A stretch of DNA of 64,000 nt from Blastococcus aggregatus. GTDB lineage: Bacteria; Actinomycetota; Actinomycetes; Mycobacteriales; Geodermatophilaceae. The stretch is from NCBI RefSeq assembly GCF_900221005.1, contig NZ_OBQI01000005.1:434001-498000 (forward strand). The letters are read 5' to 3'. Shown here in pieces: positions 1 through 8,970 of this stretch (within the stretch, counting starts at the first letter, position 1; every line of letters begins with the position of its first letter). The notes beneath the pieces are model-generated. The model worked only from the letters and a program-made list of their open reading frames with translations, searched no databases and was not told where the DNA came from. Both the position numbers and the translations under genes were made by a program.

Positions 1-710
1 AGCCACGGCCACTCGCTGGCGAAGTGCGCGACGTCGCACAGCGCCGGCCCGTCTCCCTCGAGCGCGTCGGACACCGGGTGGTGCTTCAGGTCGCTGGTCA
101 GCAGCACGTCGGCGCCGGCGGCCGCCGCGGCCGGGAGCAGCGAACCCCCGCTGCCGCCGCAGACCGCGACCCGCCGGATCGTCCGCCCGGGGTCGCCCGC
201 GACGCGCACCCCCCCGGCGGTCGCCGGCAGCACGCGGGCGGCCAGGGCGGCGAAGTCGCGCAGGCTCAGCGGCTCGGTGAGCTCCCCGACCCGGCCGAGC
301 CCGGCGCCGGGGACGGCGGCCGCCGGTTCCAGAGGCACGGCGCCGGTCAACCCGAGGACGTCGGCCAGCGCGGCGTTCACCCCTGTCCCGGGCGCGCGGT
401 CCGCGTTGGTGTGCGCCACGAAGAGGCCCGCGCCCGCGCGCACCAGCCGGTGGACGAGCCGGCCCTTCGGATCGTCGGCGGGGACGCCGTGCACCGGCGT
501 CAGGAACAGCGGGTGGTGGGTGACAAGCAGGTCGGCCCCGGAGGCGATCACCTCGTCGACCACGGCCGCCGTCGGGTCGACGGCGAAGAGCACCCGGCGG
601 ACCGGTTCGGCGCGGTCGCCGCAGACCAGGCCGACGGCGTCCCAGCTCTCCGCCAGGGCGGGGTCGTAGCGCGCGTCGAGGGCCGCGATCACGTCGCCGA
701 GCTCGGTCAC
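1..710 (-). CDS. Nif3-like dinuclear metal-centre protein (partial, 3' end off the window)
   Basis: Translating the minus strand from a GTG at 708-710 gives a protein that opens with VTELGDVIAALDARYDPALA and contains SWDAVGLVCGD, then LLVTHHPLF at about residues 62-70 and LFVAHTNAD near residue 97. These are the metal-binding His/Asp motifs of the Nif3/YbgI (DUF34) family, hexameric proteins with a dinuclear metal site whose cellular role is poorly defined. The reading frame stays open to the window edge, so the C-terminal part is missing. It is divergent from the FUSC gene with about 58 bases between. The start is my choice; the family is clear from the HHP motif. Confidence 0.88.
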   Translation of the reverse strand, partial: MTELGDVIAALDARYDPALAESWDAVGLVCGDRAEPVRRVLFAVDPTAAVVDEVIASGADLLVTHHPLFLTPVHGVPADDPKGRLVHRLVRAGAGLFVAHTNADRAPGTGVNAALADVLGLTGAVPLEPAAAVPGAGLGRVGELTEPLSLRDFAALAARVLPATAGGVRVAGDPGRTIRRVAVCGGSGGSLLPAAAAAGADVLLTSDLKHHPVSDALEGDGPALCDVAHFASEWPW

Positions 711-768
711 GTCCGGGACTGTAGGCGGCCGGCGCGAAGGTCCGCCGCGGCGGTGACAAGCTTCCGAC

Positions 769-2733
769 GTGGGCGCCGACGCGGGACGGAGCGGGGGCCT
801 GCACGCTCCCGCGTGGCTCGAGGAACTCGTGCGCACCGGCCGCCCGGCCGTCCCGTGGCGGGACGTCGTCCGCTTCGCGGTGGCGATCCCCGCGCCGCTC
901 GCCGTCGCCGTCGCCGTGGAGGGCGGGATCGAGCCGGGCGCGACGCTCAGCGCCGGCACCTTCGGGACCATGGGCGCCCTGGTGGCCACCCTGGCACCGC
1001 AGGCGGGGCCGCTGCGGGAGAAGCTCCGGCGGATCGTCACGGCCACGGCGTTCGGCGCGCTCGGCCTGCTGGCCGGCGGGTTCGCCACCGGCGGCGGCTG
1101 GGCGCCGGTGGCGGTGATCGCGGTGATCTCGGTCGTGGCGGCGCAGATCAGCCGGATCAGCGCGACGATGTCGCTCGGCTCCTTGCAGCTCCTGATCTAC
1201 ACCGCCCTCTCGTCGGGCTTCCTGACCTCGCTGTCCTGGCAGACCGAGGTCGCCTTCTTCCTGCTGGGCGCGGCGTGGGCGACCCTGACCACGCTGGTGC
1301 AGACCCGCACCGAGGCCGGCGATCCCGACCGCGCGGCCGTGGCCGCGGTCTTCACCCGCGTCGCCCTCCTGCTCGAGGCCGCGGACGCCGCGCAGGCCGA
1401 GACGGCCCGCCGTGAGCTCACGACCGCGCTGAACGACGCCTACGACCGGGTCATCCGCAGCCGCAGCCACCACGCCGGCCGGGTGCGCGAGCTCTCCGAG
1501 CTGGCCGGCGTGCTCAACTCCGCCGCGCCGCTGGTGGAGGCGTCGGTCGCCGCCGCCCGTGCCCGGGTCCCGGTCGACGACGCCGACGTCGCGGCCGTGC
1601 ACGACCTCGCTGCCGCGCTCACCGGGGAGCGCGAGCTCCCCGGCGAGCGGCCACCCCCGCTCGAGGAGGGGCACCACACCCGGCGGGCCGTGCGGCACGG
1701 TGTCCGGCTGGTGTGGAACGTGGTCGGCGACCCCGAGGAGCGCGCCGGCGCGGCGGCGGTCCGCCCCGCGACCGGCCCCGGCGACCGGCTGCGCGACCTG
1801 GTCGACCGCACGCTGGCCAGTGCCGACAGCCGGGCCTTCGCCGTCCGGCTGGCCCTGTGCATGTCCGTCGCCGAGGTGGCCCGCCAGCTGCTGCCGTCCG
1901 CCCGCCCGTACTGGGTGCTCCTGACCGTGGCCATCGTGCTCAAGCCCGACTTCGGCTCGGTGTTCGGCCGGGCGGTGCAGCGCGGGGCCGGCACGCTGCT
2001 GGGCGTGCTGCTGGGCTCGGCCCTGCTGGCCGGCCTCAGCGGCAGCCCGTGGCTGCTCGTGGCGATGGCGGTGTCCGCCGGGGTGCTCCCCTGGGCGCGG
2101 GCGGCCAACTTCGGGTTGTTCTCGGTCTTCCAGACGCCGGTGATCATCCTGATGCTCGACCTGACGTTGACGCACAACGCGGGGCTGGTCCGCGAGCGGC
2201 TGGTCGACACCCTCATCGGCTGCGCGATCGTGCTGGTCGTCGGCTACCTGCTGTGGCCCCAGACGTGGCGGGCGCCGCTGGACCAGGCCCTGCACGACGC
2301 CGCCGTGGCGCTGGACGGGTTCGTCGAGGCCGCGTTCACCGGCGGCCCGGCCGACCGCCGCCGCGCCCGACGCCGCAACTACCGGGCGCTCACCGAGCTG
2401 CAGACCCAGCTGCAGCGACGGCTGGCCGAGCCACCACCGATCAGCACCCGCGCGGCGGCGTGGTGGCCGGTGATCGTCGCACTGGAGCGCACCTCGGACT
2501 CGGTGACGGAGGCGGTGATCGCCACCCGCGAGGGCGGGCCGGTGCCCGACCTCGCCCAGGTGGCGGTGCTCCGCCGGGCGATCCGGCAGCTCGAGGAGGA
2601 CGTCCGCAGCAGCGCTGCGGACGACGACGCCGAGATCCTGGCCGAGGGCGTGCTCGCCCCGGTCGCCCGCGAGGTGGACACCGCGCGGCGCCTGGTCCGC
2701 GAGAACGCCCCCGGACGGCGGGGCCGCCGCTGA
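769..2733 (+). CDS. FUSC/aromatic-acid-exporter-like membrane protein
   Basis: A 654-residue protein with two blocks of hydrophobic helices. The first is at about residues 30-170 (starting near VRFAVAIPAPLAVAV), then comes a long charged cytosolic stretch, and a second membrane block runs from about 360 to 500 (SARPYWVLLTVAIVLKPDFG and following), then a soluble C-terminal tail. The repeated half with the RPYW...KPDFG signature is typical of FUSC/YccS/ArAE-type putative exporters, thought to move aromatic or fusaric acids; the substrate here is unknown. The start is a GTG without a strong Shine-Dalgarno sequence. It precedes an alpha/beta hydrolase by 37 bases, so co-transcription is possible. 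Confidence 0.82.
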   Translation: MGADAGRSGGLHAPAWLEELVRTGRPAVPWRDVVRFAVAIPAPLAVAVAVEGGIEPGATLSAGTFGTMGALVATLAPQAGPLREKLRRIVTATAFGALGLLAGGFATGGGWAPVAVIAVISVVAAQISRISATMSLGSLQLLIYTALSSGFLTSLSWQTEVAFFLLGAAWATLTTLVQTRTEAGDPDRAAVAAVFTRVALLLEAADAAQAETARRELTTALNDAYDRVIRSRSHHAGRVRELSELAGVLNSAAPLVEASVAAARARVPVDDADVAAVHDLAAALTGERELPGERPPPLEEGHHTRRAVRHGVRLVWNVVGDPEERAGAAAVRPATGPGDRLRDLVDRTLASADSRAFAVRLALCMSVAEVARQLLPSARPYWVLLTVAIVLKPDFGSVFGRAVQRGAGTLLGVLLGSALLAGLSGSPWLLVAMAVSAGVLPWARAANFGLFSVFQTPVIILMLDLTLTHNAGLVRERLVDTLIGCAIVLVVGYLLWPQTWRAPLDQALHDAAVALDGFVEAAFTGGPADRRRARRRNYRALTELQTQLQRRLAEPPPISTRAAAWWPVIVALERTSDSVTEAVIATREGGPVPDLAQVAVLRRAIRQLEEDVRSSAADDDAEILAEGVLAPVAREVDTARRLVRENAPGRRGRR

Positions 2734-2770
2734 GCGCTCCGGTTGCGCACCGGCGCCCGGAGGCCCTGGG

Positions 2771-3760
2771 ATGTGCCGGGTGTCGACCGACCCGCCCACC
2801 CCGCCCCCCGTGCCCGTCCTGCCCCCGCTGACCGGACCTCCGCCCCCGGGCTCGCGCACCGTGCGCACCGACGACGGCGTCGATCTGCACGTGGAGGTCG
2901 ACGGCGCCGACGGGGCGCCGCTGACCGTCGTCCTCTCCCACGGGTTCACCGCCCGGCTCGCGGAGTGGGAACTGCAGCGCGCGGCGCTGCGGCCCAGGGT
3001 GCGGCTGGTCCTGTGGGACCAGCGCGGGCACGGCCGCTCGGCGTCCACTCCCCTGCCCGACGCCACGATCGACCGGACCGGACGGGATCTCGGCCAAGTG
3101 CTCGATGCCGTCGTCCCCACCGGCCCGGTGGTTCTCGCCGGGCACTCGATGGGCGGCATGAGCATCATGGCGCTGGCCCGGCAGCGGCCCGAGCTGTTCG
3201 GCGACCGCGTCGTGGGCGTCTTCCTGCTCGCGACGTCGGCCGGCGGGCTGGTGGAGACCGGCGTCCTGGGCCGGCTGGTCGAGCTCATCCGATGGTTGCG
3301 GCTGCTGCCGCTGTACCTCCGGGGGCTGCAGCTCGTCGCACCGCTCCTCGAGCACTTCCGCCGCCGGGACAGCCGGTTCGGGCGGTGGTTCACCCGCCGG
3401 CTGCTGTTCGGGAACCGGGCCGACGCCGACCCCGTCGCCGTCCGCGTGGTGCAGGGCCTGCTGGAGGAGACCCCGTTCCCGGTCTCCGCGGCCTTCTACG
3501 CCACCTTCCTCGACCACGACGAGAGCGCGTCGCTCCCGGTGCTCGGCCGGGTGCCGGTCACCGTCGTCGCGGCCACGCACGACCGGCTGACCCCCGTGGA
3601 GCACGGACGACGACTCGCCGCGGACATCGGGCGCAGCGCGGAGCTGGTGGTCGTCCCGGGCGCCGGGCACAGCGTCAACCTGACCCGCACCGAGATCGTC
3701 GACCGCGCGCTCCTCGACCTGCTGGACCGGGTGGACGCCGCGCGGAGGCGGGCCGGTTGA
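2771..3760 (+). CDS. Alpha/beta hydrolase
   Basis: A 329-residue protein with an alpha/beta-hydrolase core after a proline-rich N-terminus of about 30 residues. Visible are the oxyanion-side HGF motif (LSHGFT), the WDQRGHGRS strand, the nucleophile elbow GHSMGG (about residue 125), an acid in THDRLTPVE and the catalytic histidine in GAGHSVNL. The ATG at 2771 follows GGAGG by 7 bases. An internal GTG a few codons on is a possible alternative. Its substrate is not predictable. It sits between an FUSC transporter and a WS/DGAT acyltransferase, so a lipid or ester substrate is a reasonable guess only. Confidence 0.85.
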   Translation: MCRVSTDPPTPPPVPVLPPLTGPPPPGSRTVRTDDGVDLHVEVDGADGAPLTVVLSHGFTARLAEWELQRAALRPRVRLVLWDQRGHGRSASTPLPDATIDRTGRDLGQVLDAVVPTGPVVLAGHSMGGMSIMALARQRPELFGDRVVGVFLLATSAGGLVETGVLGRLVELIRWLRLLPLYLRGLQLVAPLLEHFRRRDSRFGRWFTRRLLFGNRADADPVAVRVVQGLLEETPFPVSAAFYATFLDHDESASLPVLGRVPVTVVAATHDRLTPVEHGRRLAADIGRSAELVVVPGAGHSVNLTRTEIVDRALLDLLDRVDAARRRAG

Positions 3761-3910
3761 GCAGGACGACGACAGGGCATGCTGGTGTGGTGCCGGTCAC
3801 GCCTCCCCTCTTGCAGTGACCGCTCGACACGCCTAACTTCGGCGGCCACCCGACGACGTGATCGACCCCTCGCGCGAGCAGCGGTGCCGAGGGGCGGCGA
3901 GGAGCAGAAC

Positions 3911-5371
3911 GTGGACCGGATGAGTGCGCTCGACAGCGGCTTCTACTTCGCCGAGAGCGAGAACACCCCCATGCACGTCGGGTCGGTGGCCGTCTTCGAC
4001 GGCCCGGCGCCCAGCTACGGCGACGTCGTACGGCTGCTGCTGAGCAAGCTGCCGCTGGTGCCCCGCTACCGGCAGCGGGTGCGCGAGGTCCCGATGCAGC
4101 TGGGGCGGCCGATGTGGGTGGACGACCCGCACTTCCAGATCCTGTACCACGTCCGGCACACCGCAGTGCCGCGTCCGGGGAGCGACGAGCAGCTGCGCAA
4201 CCTGGCCGGCCGCGTCCTCGGCCAGCGGCTGGACATGTCCAAGCCGCTGTGGGAGCTGTACCTCATCGAGGGCCTCGAGGACGACCGCTGGGCGATCATC
4301 TCCAAGGTCCACCACTGCATGGTCGACGGCGTCGCCGGCAGCGACCTCATGCAGCTGATGTTCGACCTCTCCCCCGACGCCAGCCACGACGAGCCGCGCG
4401 ACTGGTCCCCGCAGCGCACCCCGACCGGCGCGGGCATGGTCGCCGGGGCCCTGGCCGACGCCGTCGCCCACCCGCTGCGCCAGCTCGCCTCGCTGCCCTC
4501 GGGTGGCGGCGCCGGGCGGATCGCCAAGCAGCTCCTCGACTCCGGGAAGAGCGTCGCGGCGACCCTCCCCTCCCTGGCCAGGCAGGCCCTCGTGCCCACG
4601 GCCCGCTCGCTCAACGGCCCGATCGGCCCGCACCGCCGGTGGGCCTGGACCTCCACCGACTTCGCGGAGCTCAAGGAGGTGCGCACCGCGCTGGGCGGGA
4701 CGGTCAACGACGTCGTCCTCACCTCGATCACCGCCGGCTTCCGCGACCTCCTCCAGGGCCGCGGCGAGCTCACCTCGGAGAAGCTGGTCGTGCGCACGAT
4801 GGTGCCGGTGTCGGTCCGCTCGGACAGCCAGCGCGGCAACCTCGACAACCAGGTGTCGGCCGTCTTCGTCGACCTGCCCGTCGGCGACCCCGACCCACGG
4901 TCCCGGCTCGCCTCGATCCGCGGCCAGATGGACGAGTACAAGAAGGCGATGCAGGCCGTCGACGTCCCGTCGATCATCGCCATGGGTGACTTCGTGGCGC
5001 CGACCCTGCTCTCGCTCGGGGTGCGCGCTGCGCTCACGGCCGGCCAGGTGTGGTGCCAGGCGGTCACGACGAACGTGCCCGGCCCGCCTGTCCCGCTGTA
5101 CGTGCTCGGGCGGCGGATGGTCTCGGCCTACGCCTACGTGCCGATCGCCGGCGGCACCCGCTGCTCGATCGGCATCTTCAGCTACCAGAAGACGATGACC
5201 TTCGGGATCAACGCCGACTTCGACGCCTTCGCCGACGTCGACGTCCTGTCCCGGGGCATCCGCCGCGGGATCGAGGAGCTGCTCGAGTTCGCCCGCGCCG
5301 AGCAGGGCACCCCCGAGGTGTCGCAGCCGGCCCCGAAGCCGCGGAAGAAGCCGGCGGCGGCGGGCCGGTGA
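3911..5371 (+). CDS. WS/DGAT family O-acyltransferase (wax ester/triacylglycerol synthase type)
   Basis: The protein (486 aa) begins MDRMSALDSGFYFAESENTP and carries the catalytic HHxxxDG motif as HHCMVDG at residues 134-140, followed by the C-terminal NVPGP signature (about residue 393). These define the bifunctional wax ester synthase/acyl-CoA:diacylglycerol acyltransferase family, which esterifies acyl-CoA to alcohols or diacylglycerol for neutral lipid storage. The frame extends upstream to 3779, but GGCGAGGAG sits just before the GTG at 3911 and homology starts there. It overlaps the next gene by GTGA, so the two are translationally coupled. Confidence 0.9.
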   Translation: MDRMSALDSGFYFAESENTPMHVGSVAVFDGPAPSYGDVVRLLLSKLPLVPRYRQRVREVPMQLGRPMWVDDPHFQILYHVRHTAVPRPGSDEQLRNLAGRVLGQRLDMSKPLWELYLIEGLEDDRWAIISKVHHCMVDGVAGSDLMQLMFDLSPDASHDEPRDWSPQRTPTGAGMVAGALADAVAHPLRQLASLPSGGGAGRIAKQLLDSGKSVAATLPSLARQALVPTARSLNGPIGPHRRWAWTSTDFAELKEVRTALGGTVNDVVLTSITAGFRDLLQGRGELTSEKLVVRTMVPVSVRSDSQRGNLDNQVSAVFVDLPVGDPDPRSRLASIRGQMDEYKKAMQAVDVPSIIAMGDFVAPTLLSLGVRAALTAGQVWCQAVTTNVPGPPVPLYVLGRRMVSAYAYVPIAGGTRCSIGIFSYQKTMTFGINADFDAFADVDVLSRGIRRGIEELLEFARAEQGTPEVSQPAPKPRKKPAAAGR

Positions 5372-6369
5372 GCCAGGCCGGCCTCACCGTCGCGGTCACC
5401 GGACCGACCGGCACCTTCGGCTCGGGGCTGATGCCCCTGCTCCAGGACGACGACCGGATCGACCGCGTCATCGGGATCGCCCGCCGGCCGTTCGACCCGG
5501 CGGAGCGCGGCTGGTCGAAGATGGCGTACCGGCAGGGCGACGTCCGGGATCCCGACGCGCTGCGGGCGGCCTTCGTCGGAGTGGACGTCGTCGTCCACCT
5601 GGCGTTCCTGATCTCCGGCAACGCCTCGCGCGAGACCATCCGCGCGATCAACGTCGACGGCACCCTGAACGTCTTCCGGGCCGCGGCGGCGGCCGGCGCC
5701 CGCCGGTTCGTGTACGCCTCGTCGGTGGCCGCCTACGGGTTCCACGCCGACAACCCCGAGCTGATCGACGAGGACTGGCCGGTGCGCCCGGCGTCGCGCC
5801 TGTTCTACGCGCAGGAGAAGGCCGAGCTCGAGGAACTGCTGCAGCGCGAGGCGGCGGCCGCGCCCGAGCTGGCTCTCTACCTCCTGCGACCGCCCGTCGT
5901 GCTGGGCCCGAACGCCGTCGGCGCCAAGGACGTACTGCCCGGGCCGCTCGCACCGCTGGGCCGGCGGCTGCTGGGCCGGCCCCGCCGGCTGCCGCTGCCG
6001 ATCCCGCTGCTGGTGCCCGAGCACCCGCTGCAGCTCATCCACGAGGAGGACGTCGGCCGCGCGCTGCAGCTGTGCGTCGTCGGCGCCGGACCGCCCGGGG
6101 CCTACAACATCGCCGGCGAGGGTGTCGTCACCGCCGCCGACGTGGCCCGCGAGTTCGGCGCCCTGCCGATCCGGCTGCCGGCCGGCCCGGGACAGGCCGC
6201 CGCCCGCGCGATCTCCCGGCTGCCGTTCCTGCCGCCCGTGGCCGAGTGGGTTGAGGCGGTCTCCCGGCCGGCGATCATGGACACCACCCGGGCCCGCGAG
6301 CAGCTGGGCTGGCGACCGCGGTACACCGGCCTCGAGGCGCTGCGGGACACCCTCCGCGACCGCTCCTGA
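5368..6369 (+). CDS. NAD(P)-dependent epimerase/dehydratase (extended SDR)
   Basis: A 333-residue extended SDR. The N-terminal Rossmann motif is GPTGTFGSGL (about residues 9-18), the VVHLAF strand follows, and a YASSVAAYGF segment contributes the catalytic Ser; the usual YxxxK appears as YAQEK near residue 150. The GTG start overlaps the upstream acyltransferase stop by four bases. The pair WS/DGAT plus epimerase suggests a role in processing a lipid alcohol or sugar-lipid, which is inference. The product resembles sugar-nucleotide epimerases and 3-beta-HSD-like enzymes but the substrate cannot be read from sequence. Confidence 0.85.
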   Translation: MSQAGLTVAVTGPTGTFGSGLMPLLQDDDRIDRVIGIARRPFDPAERGWSKMAYRQGDVRDPDALRAAFVGVDVVVHLAFLISGNASRETIRAINVDGTLNVFRAAAAAGARRFVYASSVAAYGFHADNPELIDEDWPVRPASRLFYAQEKAELEELLQREAAAAPELALYLLRPPVVLGPNAVGAKDVLPGPLAPLGRRLLGRPRRLPLPIPLLVPEHPLQLIHEEDVGRALQLCVVGAGPPGAYNIAGEGVVTAADVAREFGALPIRLPAGPGQAAARAISRLPFLPPVAEWVEAVSRPAIMDTTRAREQLGWRPRYTGLEALRDTLRDRS

Positions 6370-6387
6370 CCGCGCGGACCGGTCAGG
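6365..6387. terminator. Bidirectional hairpin between convergent genes
   Basis: Arms CCTGACC (6365-6371) and GGTCAGG (6381-6387) form a perfect 7-bp stem with a 9-base loop and overlap the stop codons of both convergent genes (epimerase on plus, hydrolase on minus). There is no T tract, as is common in this GC class. Confidence 0.5.
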
Positions 6388-7294
6388 CCCCGGCGCGGAG
6401 GGCGTCCAGCTCGGCCAGCCACGGCAGCACCTCGTCCGCGAGCCGCTCGGGGCACTGCAGCTGCGGCACGTGGCCCACGCCGTCCAGCTCCACGTAGCGC
6501 CACGCGGGGTGCCGGCGGGCGACGTCGCGGGCGGCCTGCACGGGGACCAGTCGGTCGAGGTCACCGTGCACCAGGAGGACCGGCCCGCTGACCCCCTGCA
6601 TCGCCTCCCGGTAGCGGCGCGGATCGGCCAGCTGGACGAGCAGCGAGCGGGCGGCGGTCAGGTAGGCGCGGTCCATGCCGGTGTGGTCCTCGCGCTCCTC
6701 GAGCAGCAGCACGGAGCGGTCGATCACCGCCGAGGGCAGCGTGTCGGGGTCCACGCCCACGAGTCGCAGCATCTCCCGGACCCGCTGCAGCGGCGTCTGC
6801 CGTGCCCGGCGCAGCCAGAGGAACCGCTCGCCCACCATCGGCATCGCGTAGAGCGCGAAGGTGACGGCGACCAGGGGGTCGAGCGCCCGGCGGGGGCCGG
6901 GGACCGCGGGATCCAGCAGGACCAGGCCGCGCACCGCCTCGGGGTGCGCCGCCTGCTCCAGGATCGAGATCATCCCGCCCATCGAGTTGCCGATCAGCAC
7001 CGCGGGCTCGCCCGCCACCTCGACCAGGAACCGGTGCAGCACCTCGACGTTGGCGTGCACGGTCGCGCGGCGCTCACCGGGCTCGCTGCGGCCGAAGCCA
7101 GGCAGGTCGAGGGCCAGCACCCGGGCGTGCGGCAGGAGCAGCGGCGCGAAGGTGTCCCAGTTGAGGTGCGACCCGCCGAGCCCGTGGACCAGGACCACCC
7201 GCGGGCCGTCCTCCGGGCCGCCGAAGTCGACGTAGTGGACCGGCCCGCCGAGGTCGACCGTCCGGCTCTCCCCCGGCACCCTCTCCCCGGGCAT
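6383..7294 (-). CDS. Alpha/beta fold hydrolase
   Basis: From the ATG at 7292-7294 the protein is 303 aa and reads as a compact alpha/beta hydrolase: VLVHGLGGS (oxyanion), ALDLPGFGRS, nucleophile elbow GNSMGG, acid in VHGDLDRLVP and histidine in GVGHVPQLQ near the C-terminus. The frame is open far upstream, but codons before the GTG at 7312 read as low-complexity Arg/Pro sequence. GTG 7312 is an alternative start. It belongs to the epoxide hydrolase/haloperoxidase-like group; substrate unknown. Convergent with the epimerase gene. Confidence 0.85.
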   Translation of the reverse strand: MPGERVPGESRTVDLGGPVHYVDFGGPEDGPRVVLVHGLGGSHLNWDTFAPLLLPHARVLALDLPGFGRSEPGERRATVHANVEVLHRFLVEVAGEPAVLIGNSMGGMISILEQAAHPEAVRGLVLLDPAVPGPRRALDPLVAVTFALYAMPMVGERFLWLRRARQTPLQRVREMLRLVGVDPDTLPSAVIDRSVLLLEEREDHTGMDRAYLTAARSLLVQLADPRRYREAMQGVSGPVLLVHGDLDRLVPVQAARDVARRHPAWRYVELDGVGHVPQLQCPERLADEVLPWLAELDALRAGA

Positions 7295-7490
7295 CTGGTG
7301 CTCCGCTGCCACTGCCGACCGTCCCCTCGTCCCGCCTCGCCGTCGGCGCAACGGTGGCACGCGCCGGCAGGGCCCGCCCGGGCACGGCTCCTGGTACACC
7401 GGTCGCGTGAGCAAGCCTCTATGACGCAGGACACATTTGGGCAACATCCGCCCGCGTGTTCGGTGAACGGGGTGTGAGCCAGACCGCAGA

Positions 7491-7510
7491 TTGGTACTGG
7501 CCGGTACCAA
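7491..7510. promoter_or_regulatory. Near-perfect 20-bp palindrome upstream of a lipase-like gene
   Basis: TTGGTACTGG followed directly by CCGGTACCAA forms two 10-base arms with a single mismatch and no spacer. It lies in the divergent intergenic region, 22 bases before the GTG start at 7533. The size and symmetry suit a dimeric (for example TetR-type) repressor; the regulator is not identified. Confidence 0.5.
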
Positions 7511-7532
7511 GGACGTAATGCGGGAGGTCGGC

Positions 7533-8345
7533 GTGGCACGACAGCAGGACGAGGGACCGGCACTGCCGCTCTACCTGAGCGAGCCCGGCCGTGCGGTCGC
7601 CGACTACGGCCTCTACCTGGCCACCCGGCCGTTCACCCCGCGGCTGCCCAAGGGCGACGGGCACCCGGTGCTCGTGCTGCCGGGCCTGCTGGCCGACGAC
7701 GCCTCGACCGCCGCGCTGCGCGGCGTCCTGCGCCGGCTGGACTACCGGGTGCACGGCTGGGGCCTGGGCCGCAACATCGGGCCGACCGCGCTGTGCGTGA
7801 ACGGCCTGCGCGACAAGCTCGACTACCTGCACGGCCGCTACCGCCGGCCGGTCACGATCATCGGCTGGAGCCTGGGCGGCATCTTCGCCCGCGACCTCGC
7901 CCGCCGCTCCCCCGACCAGGTCCGCCAGGTCGTCACCCTCGGCAGCCCGTTCCGGCTGACGAAGTTCAGCCAGACGCGCGCCGCGAAGGTCTTCGACCGC
8001 TACTCGCACCTGCACGTCGAGCAGCGCACGCTCCCCCTGGAGCCGGAGAACGAGCCGTTGCCGGTGCCGGCCACCTCGATCTACTCGCACTACGACGGCA
8101 TCGTGCACTGGCAGACCTGCCTGAACACCCCGGGCGAGCGCTGCGAGAACATCGCGGTGACCGCCAGCCACCTGGGCCTGGGGCACCACCCCGCCGCCAT
8201 CTGGGCCGTCGCCGACCGGCTGGCCCAGCAGGAGGGCACCTGGACGCCGTTCCGGGCGCCGCGGTTCCTGCGTCCGGCCTTCCCGAAGCCGGCCGAGGCG
8301 ACGCCGTGCTCGCCGGTCGGGACCGTGGCGGGCTCCGCCGCCTGA
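7533..8345 (+). CDS. Lipase-like alpha/beta hydrolase
   Basis: A 270-residue protein with VLVLPGLLADD (oxyanion region), the nucleophile motif GWSLGG, then a QVVTLGSPF strand, an acid in YSHYDGIVHW and the likely catalytic His in ASHLGLGHH. This arrangement is that of the triacylglycerol lipase/PGAP1-like subgroup. The GTG at 7533 follows GGGAGG by 5 bases, which favours it over the upstream in-frame ATG at 7518. A clear paralogue lies at 40242-40934 with the same motifs in the same order. A palindrome directly upstream may control it. Confidence 0.85.
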   Translation: MARQQDEGPALPLYLSEPGRAVADYGLYLATRPFTPRLPKGDGHPVLVLPGLLADDASTAALRGVLRRLDYRVHGWGLGRNIGPTALCVNGLRDKLDYLHGRYRRPVTIIGWSLGGIFARDLARRSPDQVRQVVTLGSPFRLTKFSQTRAAKVFDRYSHLHVEQRTLPLEPENEPLPVPATSIYSHYDGIVHWQTCLNTPGERCENIAVTASHLGLGHHPAAIWAVADRLAQQEGTWTPFRAPRFLRPAFPKPAEATPCSPVGTVAGSAA

Positions 8346-8372
8346 GCGTGGCCGCCCGGGCGCAGGCCGAGG

Positions 8373-8447
8373 TGGTGGGCGCGACAGGGTTCGAACCTGC
8401 GACCGCTCGCTTGTAAGGCGAGAGCTCTACCGCTGAGCTACGCGCCC
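8373..8447 (-). tRNA. tRNA-Val (anticodon TAC)
   Basis: The minus strand folds as a complete cloverleaf: acceptor GGGCGCG paired with CGCGCCC, D arm GCTC/GAGC, anticodon stem CTCGC/GCGAG with loop CTTACAA (anticodon TAC, reading GTA valine codons), T arm GCAGG-TTCGAAC-CCTGT, discriminator A and an encoded CCA (8373-8375). Confidence 0.96.
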
Positions 8448-8450
8448 CGC

Positions 8451-8477
8451 GCGCCCAGGGTAGAGAACCCCGGGCGC
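8451..8477 (-). terminator. Hairpin downstream of ahpE
   Basis: Arms GCGCCCAGGGT (8451-8461) and ACCCCGGGCGC (8467-8477) pair with one mismatch around an AGAGA loop. It lies between the ahpE stop (8487) and the tRNA-Val gene on the same strand, so it probably separates the two transcripts. Confidence 0.55.
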
Positions 8478-8486
8478 CCGGATGGC

Positions 8487-8948
8487 CTATGCCGAGAGCT
8501 GGCCGACGGCGTCCTTCCAGCCGGACTGCTCGCGGGCGTCACCGGGCTGGTTGACCTCGGCGAAGGCGATCTTCCCGTCGGCGTCGACCAGGAAGGTGCC
8601 GCGCAGGGCCATGCCGGCCTTGTCGTTGAAGACGCCGTAGGCCTGCGCGGTGGCGCCGTGCGGCCAGAAGTCCGACAGCAGCGGGAAGTCGAAGCCCTCC
8701 TGCGCCTTGAAAGCCTTGAGGCTGAACACCGGGTCGGTGCTGACCGCGACCACGCGGACGCCGGCCTCGGTGTAGTTGGCCAGTTCGTCGCGCAGCTGGC
8801 ACAGCTCACCGGTGCAGATGCCGGAGAAGGCGAACGGGTAGAAGACCACCAGGACGGGGGTGCCTCGCAGCCCGGCGAGGGACACGACCTGCTTGTCCTG
8901 GTCGGGGAGGCTGAACTCGGGGGCGACGTCACCGACGGAGAGGCTCAT
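8487..8948 (-). CDS. ahpE: AhpE-type one-cysteine peroxiredoxin
   Basis: A 153-residue peroxiredoxin, exactly the length of mycobacterial AhpE. The active-site loop PFAFSGICTGELC places the peroxidatic cysteine at residue 45, with the TxxC-type Thr replaced by the usual family arrangement and a later conserved Arg. It reduces hydroperoxides and peroxynitrite in the cytosol, probably recycled by mycothiol/mycoredoxin. A second Cys at residue 50 lies close by. The ATG at 8946-8948 gives the family start; longer reading in the same frame is random. It follows the DUF3052 gene on the same strand with 22 bases between, a neighbourhood I know from mycobacteria. Confidence 0.94.
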   Translation of the reverse strand: MSLSVGDVAPEFSLPDQDKQVVSLAGLRGTPVLVVFYPFAFSGICTGELCQLRDELANYTEAGVRVVAVSTDPVFSLKAFKAQEGFDFPLLSDFWPHGATAQAYGVFNDKAGMALRGTFLVDADGKIAFAEVNQPGDAREQSGWKDAVGQLSA

Positions 8949-8970
8949 GCGCCCGATGGTGCCGTACGCC

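Noticed and set aside
24-1415. A 463-codon plus-strand frame at the window start
   Set aside because: Low-complexity Arg/Gly/Pro sequence antisense to the Nif3-like gene and out of frame with the FUSC gene.
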